From: Curtobacterium sp. MCBA15_001
Lineage (GTDB): Bacteria; Actinomycetota; Actinomycetes; Actinomycetales; Microbacteriaceae
Reading direction: 5' to 3'
Length of the DNA: 64,000 nucleotides
Assembly (NCBI RefSeq): GCF_001864835.1
Contig: NZ_MJGI01000025.1
Span: forward strand, 497,184 to 561,183
Shown: positions 63,126-64,000 of the stretch, in pieces
How positions within the stretch are numbered: position 1 is the first letter of the stretch
Layout of the letters: each line of letters opens with the position of its first letter
Made by a program: the position numbers and the translations under genes
Notes under the pieces: generated by a model
Databases searched by the model: none
The model's input: only the letters and a program-made list of their open reading frames with translations
Told to the model about the DNA's origin: nothing

Positions 63126-64000
63126 TCAGGCGTCGGGGCGTGGTGCTTCGCAGTCGTCGGGGCGCAGCAGTGCGTAGAGCAGCATGTCCCGCCGCTCACC
63201 GCCGATCACCTGGTGACTGCGCAGGAGCCCCTCGCGGTGGAAGCCCGCGTGCTCGGCGGTCCGGATCGACGCGGTGTTCCAGGGTTCGATGAACAGCTCG
63301 ATCCGGTGGGCACCCGGCAGGGTCCACGCGAAGTCGCTCACGAGCCGGAGGGCCACTGACGCCGCACCGGAACCCCGCGCGCTCGGGTCGACGGCGTAGC
63401 CAGCGGTCAGTCGGCCGTCTCGCAAGGAGCGTGCCCACAGACCGATCTGCCCGAGGGCGCGGCCGTCGACCGCGTCGGCGATCGCGAAGGACCAGCCGAC
63501 GCCCTCCCCGAGCCGCCCGTGCTGACGCTCGATCCAGCGCAGCGCTTCGTCCTCGGTCGCACCCGCGGGCAGGGTGCCCGTGAGCGGGACGTACGGGTCA
63601 CGGGCGAGTCGTTGCGCCATGCCGGCGTCGTCGTCGCGGAACGGGCGGAGCACCACCGTGGCTCCCTGCAGGCGTTCGGGCATCGGCGGCAGCCTCGTCG
63701 CGGCGGAGGCGTGGCCGGCCGCTGTCCACGCCGCGTCGATCTGCGCGAGCTGTTCCTGCTCGCTCAGGTCGCTGACGTCGAGCACGAGGTCGACCGCCGG
63801 TGGTGTCGCGGTCATCCGGTGGAGCAGGTCGAACTCCTCCGGGGTGAGGTACGCGGGTCGCGTCGCTGCTCGGGCTCGTGCCGCTTCCGGACGGATCGCC
63901 AGGTGCACGACGAACGCGTCCGGGAGCGCCGCACGGTACACCTCGAGCGTCTCGGCGGTGACGACGTCGGAGGCCGTCACCGTGAACCCGGCTGCGAGCA
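63126..64000 (-). CDS. P-loop kinase-like/GNAT fusion protein, partial
   Basis: At least 291 residues; reading stays open to the right edge, so the N-terminus is missing. The visible front part (AAGFTVTASDVVTAETLEVY, AFVVHLAIRPEAARARAATR, DLVLDVSDLSEQEQLAQIDA) resembles the back half of a small nucleotide kinase, whose P-loop would be outside. The rear (VVLRPFRDDDAGMAQRLARD onward, DPSARGSGAASVALRLVSDF, EPWNTASIRTAEHAGFHREG) is a complete RimJ/RimL-type GNAT domain. Convergent with the photolyase-like gene. Confidence 0.8.
   Translation of the reverse strand, partial: LAAGFTVTASDVVTAETLEVYRAALPDAFVVHLAIRPEAARARAATRPAYLTPEEFDLLHRMTATPPAVDLVLDVSDLSEQEQLAQIDAAWTAAGHASAATRLPPMPERLQGATVVLRPFRDDDAGMAQRLARDPYVPLTGTLPAGATEDEALRWIERQHGRLGEGVGWSFAIADAVDGRALGQIGLWARSLRDGRLTAGYAVDPSARGSGAASVALRLVSDFAWTLPGAHRIELFIEPWNTASIRTAEHAGFHREGLLRSHQVIGGERRDMLLYALLRPDDCEAPRPDA

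Overview
The window is very GC-rich chromosomal DNA with dense, mostly translationally coupled genes, frequent GTG starts and class-typical actinobacterial families (RskA-type anti-sigma factor, class F sortase, DUF2254, DUF4397, DUF6510, a Gly-Cys-Val tRNA cluster). A flagellar export/motor operon in such a background points to a motile member of the Microbacteriaceae, with Curtobacterium or a close relative as the best guess. This is inference from gene content; no rRNA gene is present. No insertion sequence, prophage or CRISPR array was found.

Layout. 1-4000: end of an oligopeptide ABC importer and a molybdopterin oxidoreductase/flavin reductase/zinc-ribbon operon. 4000-10500: a tRNA-Gly, a secreted family 43 glycosidase, and a two-component system divergent from a repeat-rich membrane protein. 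10500-20700: DUF2254 protein, MTA/SAH nucleosidase, GrpB, AraC regulator, lipoprotein, then a membrane flavocytochrome with its flavinylated partner and ApbE, next to a second two-component system and a FetB-like permease. 20700-28500: a tRNA hub (Gly, Cys, Val on minus; Val on plus) followed directly by a Wadjet/MksBEF-like SMC operon (jetABC, no jetD) and three 230-bp structured tandem repeats. 28500-32400: POT peptide transporter and acyl-CoA oxidase-like gene around a ten-copy octamer repeat.

32480-43310: one long minus-strand flagellar operon, flbD-motA-motB-fliM-fliN-fliO-fliP-fliQ-fliR-flhB-flhA-(flhF-like)-csrA, with almost every junction overlapping and a sigma-28-like promoter at its head. 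43400-46360: DUF4397 surface protein, class F sortase, ECF sigma and anti-sigma factor. 46500-59860: transporters, oxidoreductases, a divergent carbamoyltransferase, a decayed PAP2 phosphatase, and an epoxide hydrolase/TetR pair with two operator palindromes.

59900-64000: a small light/DNA-damage group: a Nei-type glycosylase, a BLUF blue-light sensor, an acetyltransferase with a short upstream leader peptide and attenuator-like hairpins, and a photolyase/cryptochrome homologue whose domain order looks circularly permuted. Several families of intergenic palindromes are dispersed in the window; a 42-bp family (arms GGACGGGAGGC...) lies just behind three unrelated genes or operons and inside the tandem repeats after jetC. 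The strongest candidates for something new are the jetABC/tandem-repeat locus, the leader-peptide GNAT, the permuted photolyase beside the BLUF protein, and the P-loop-less FlhF.
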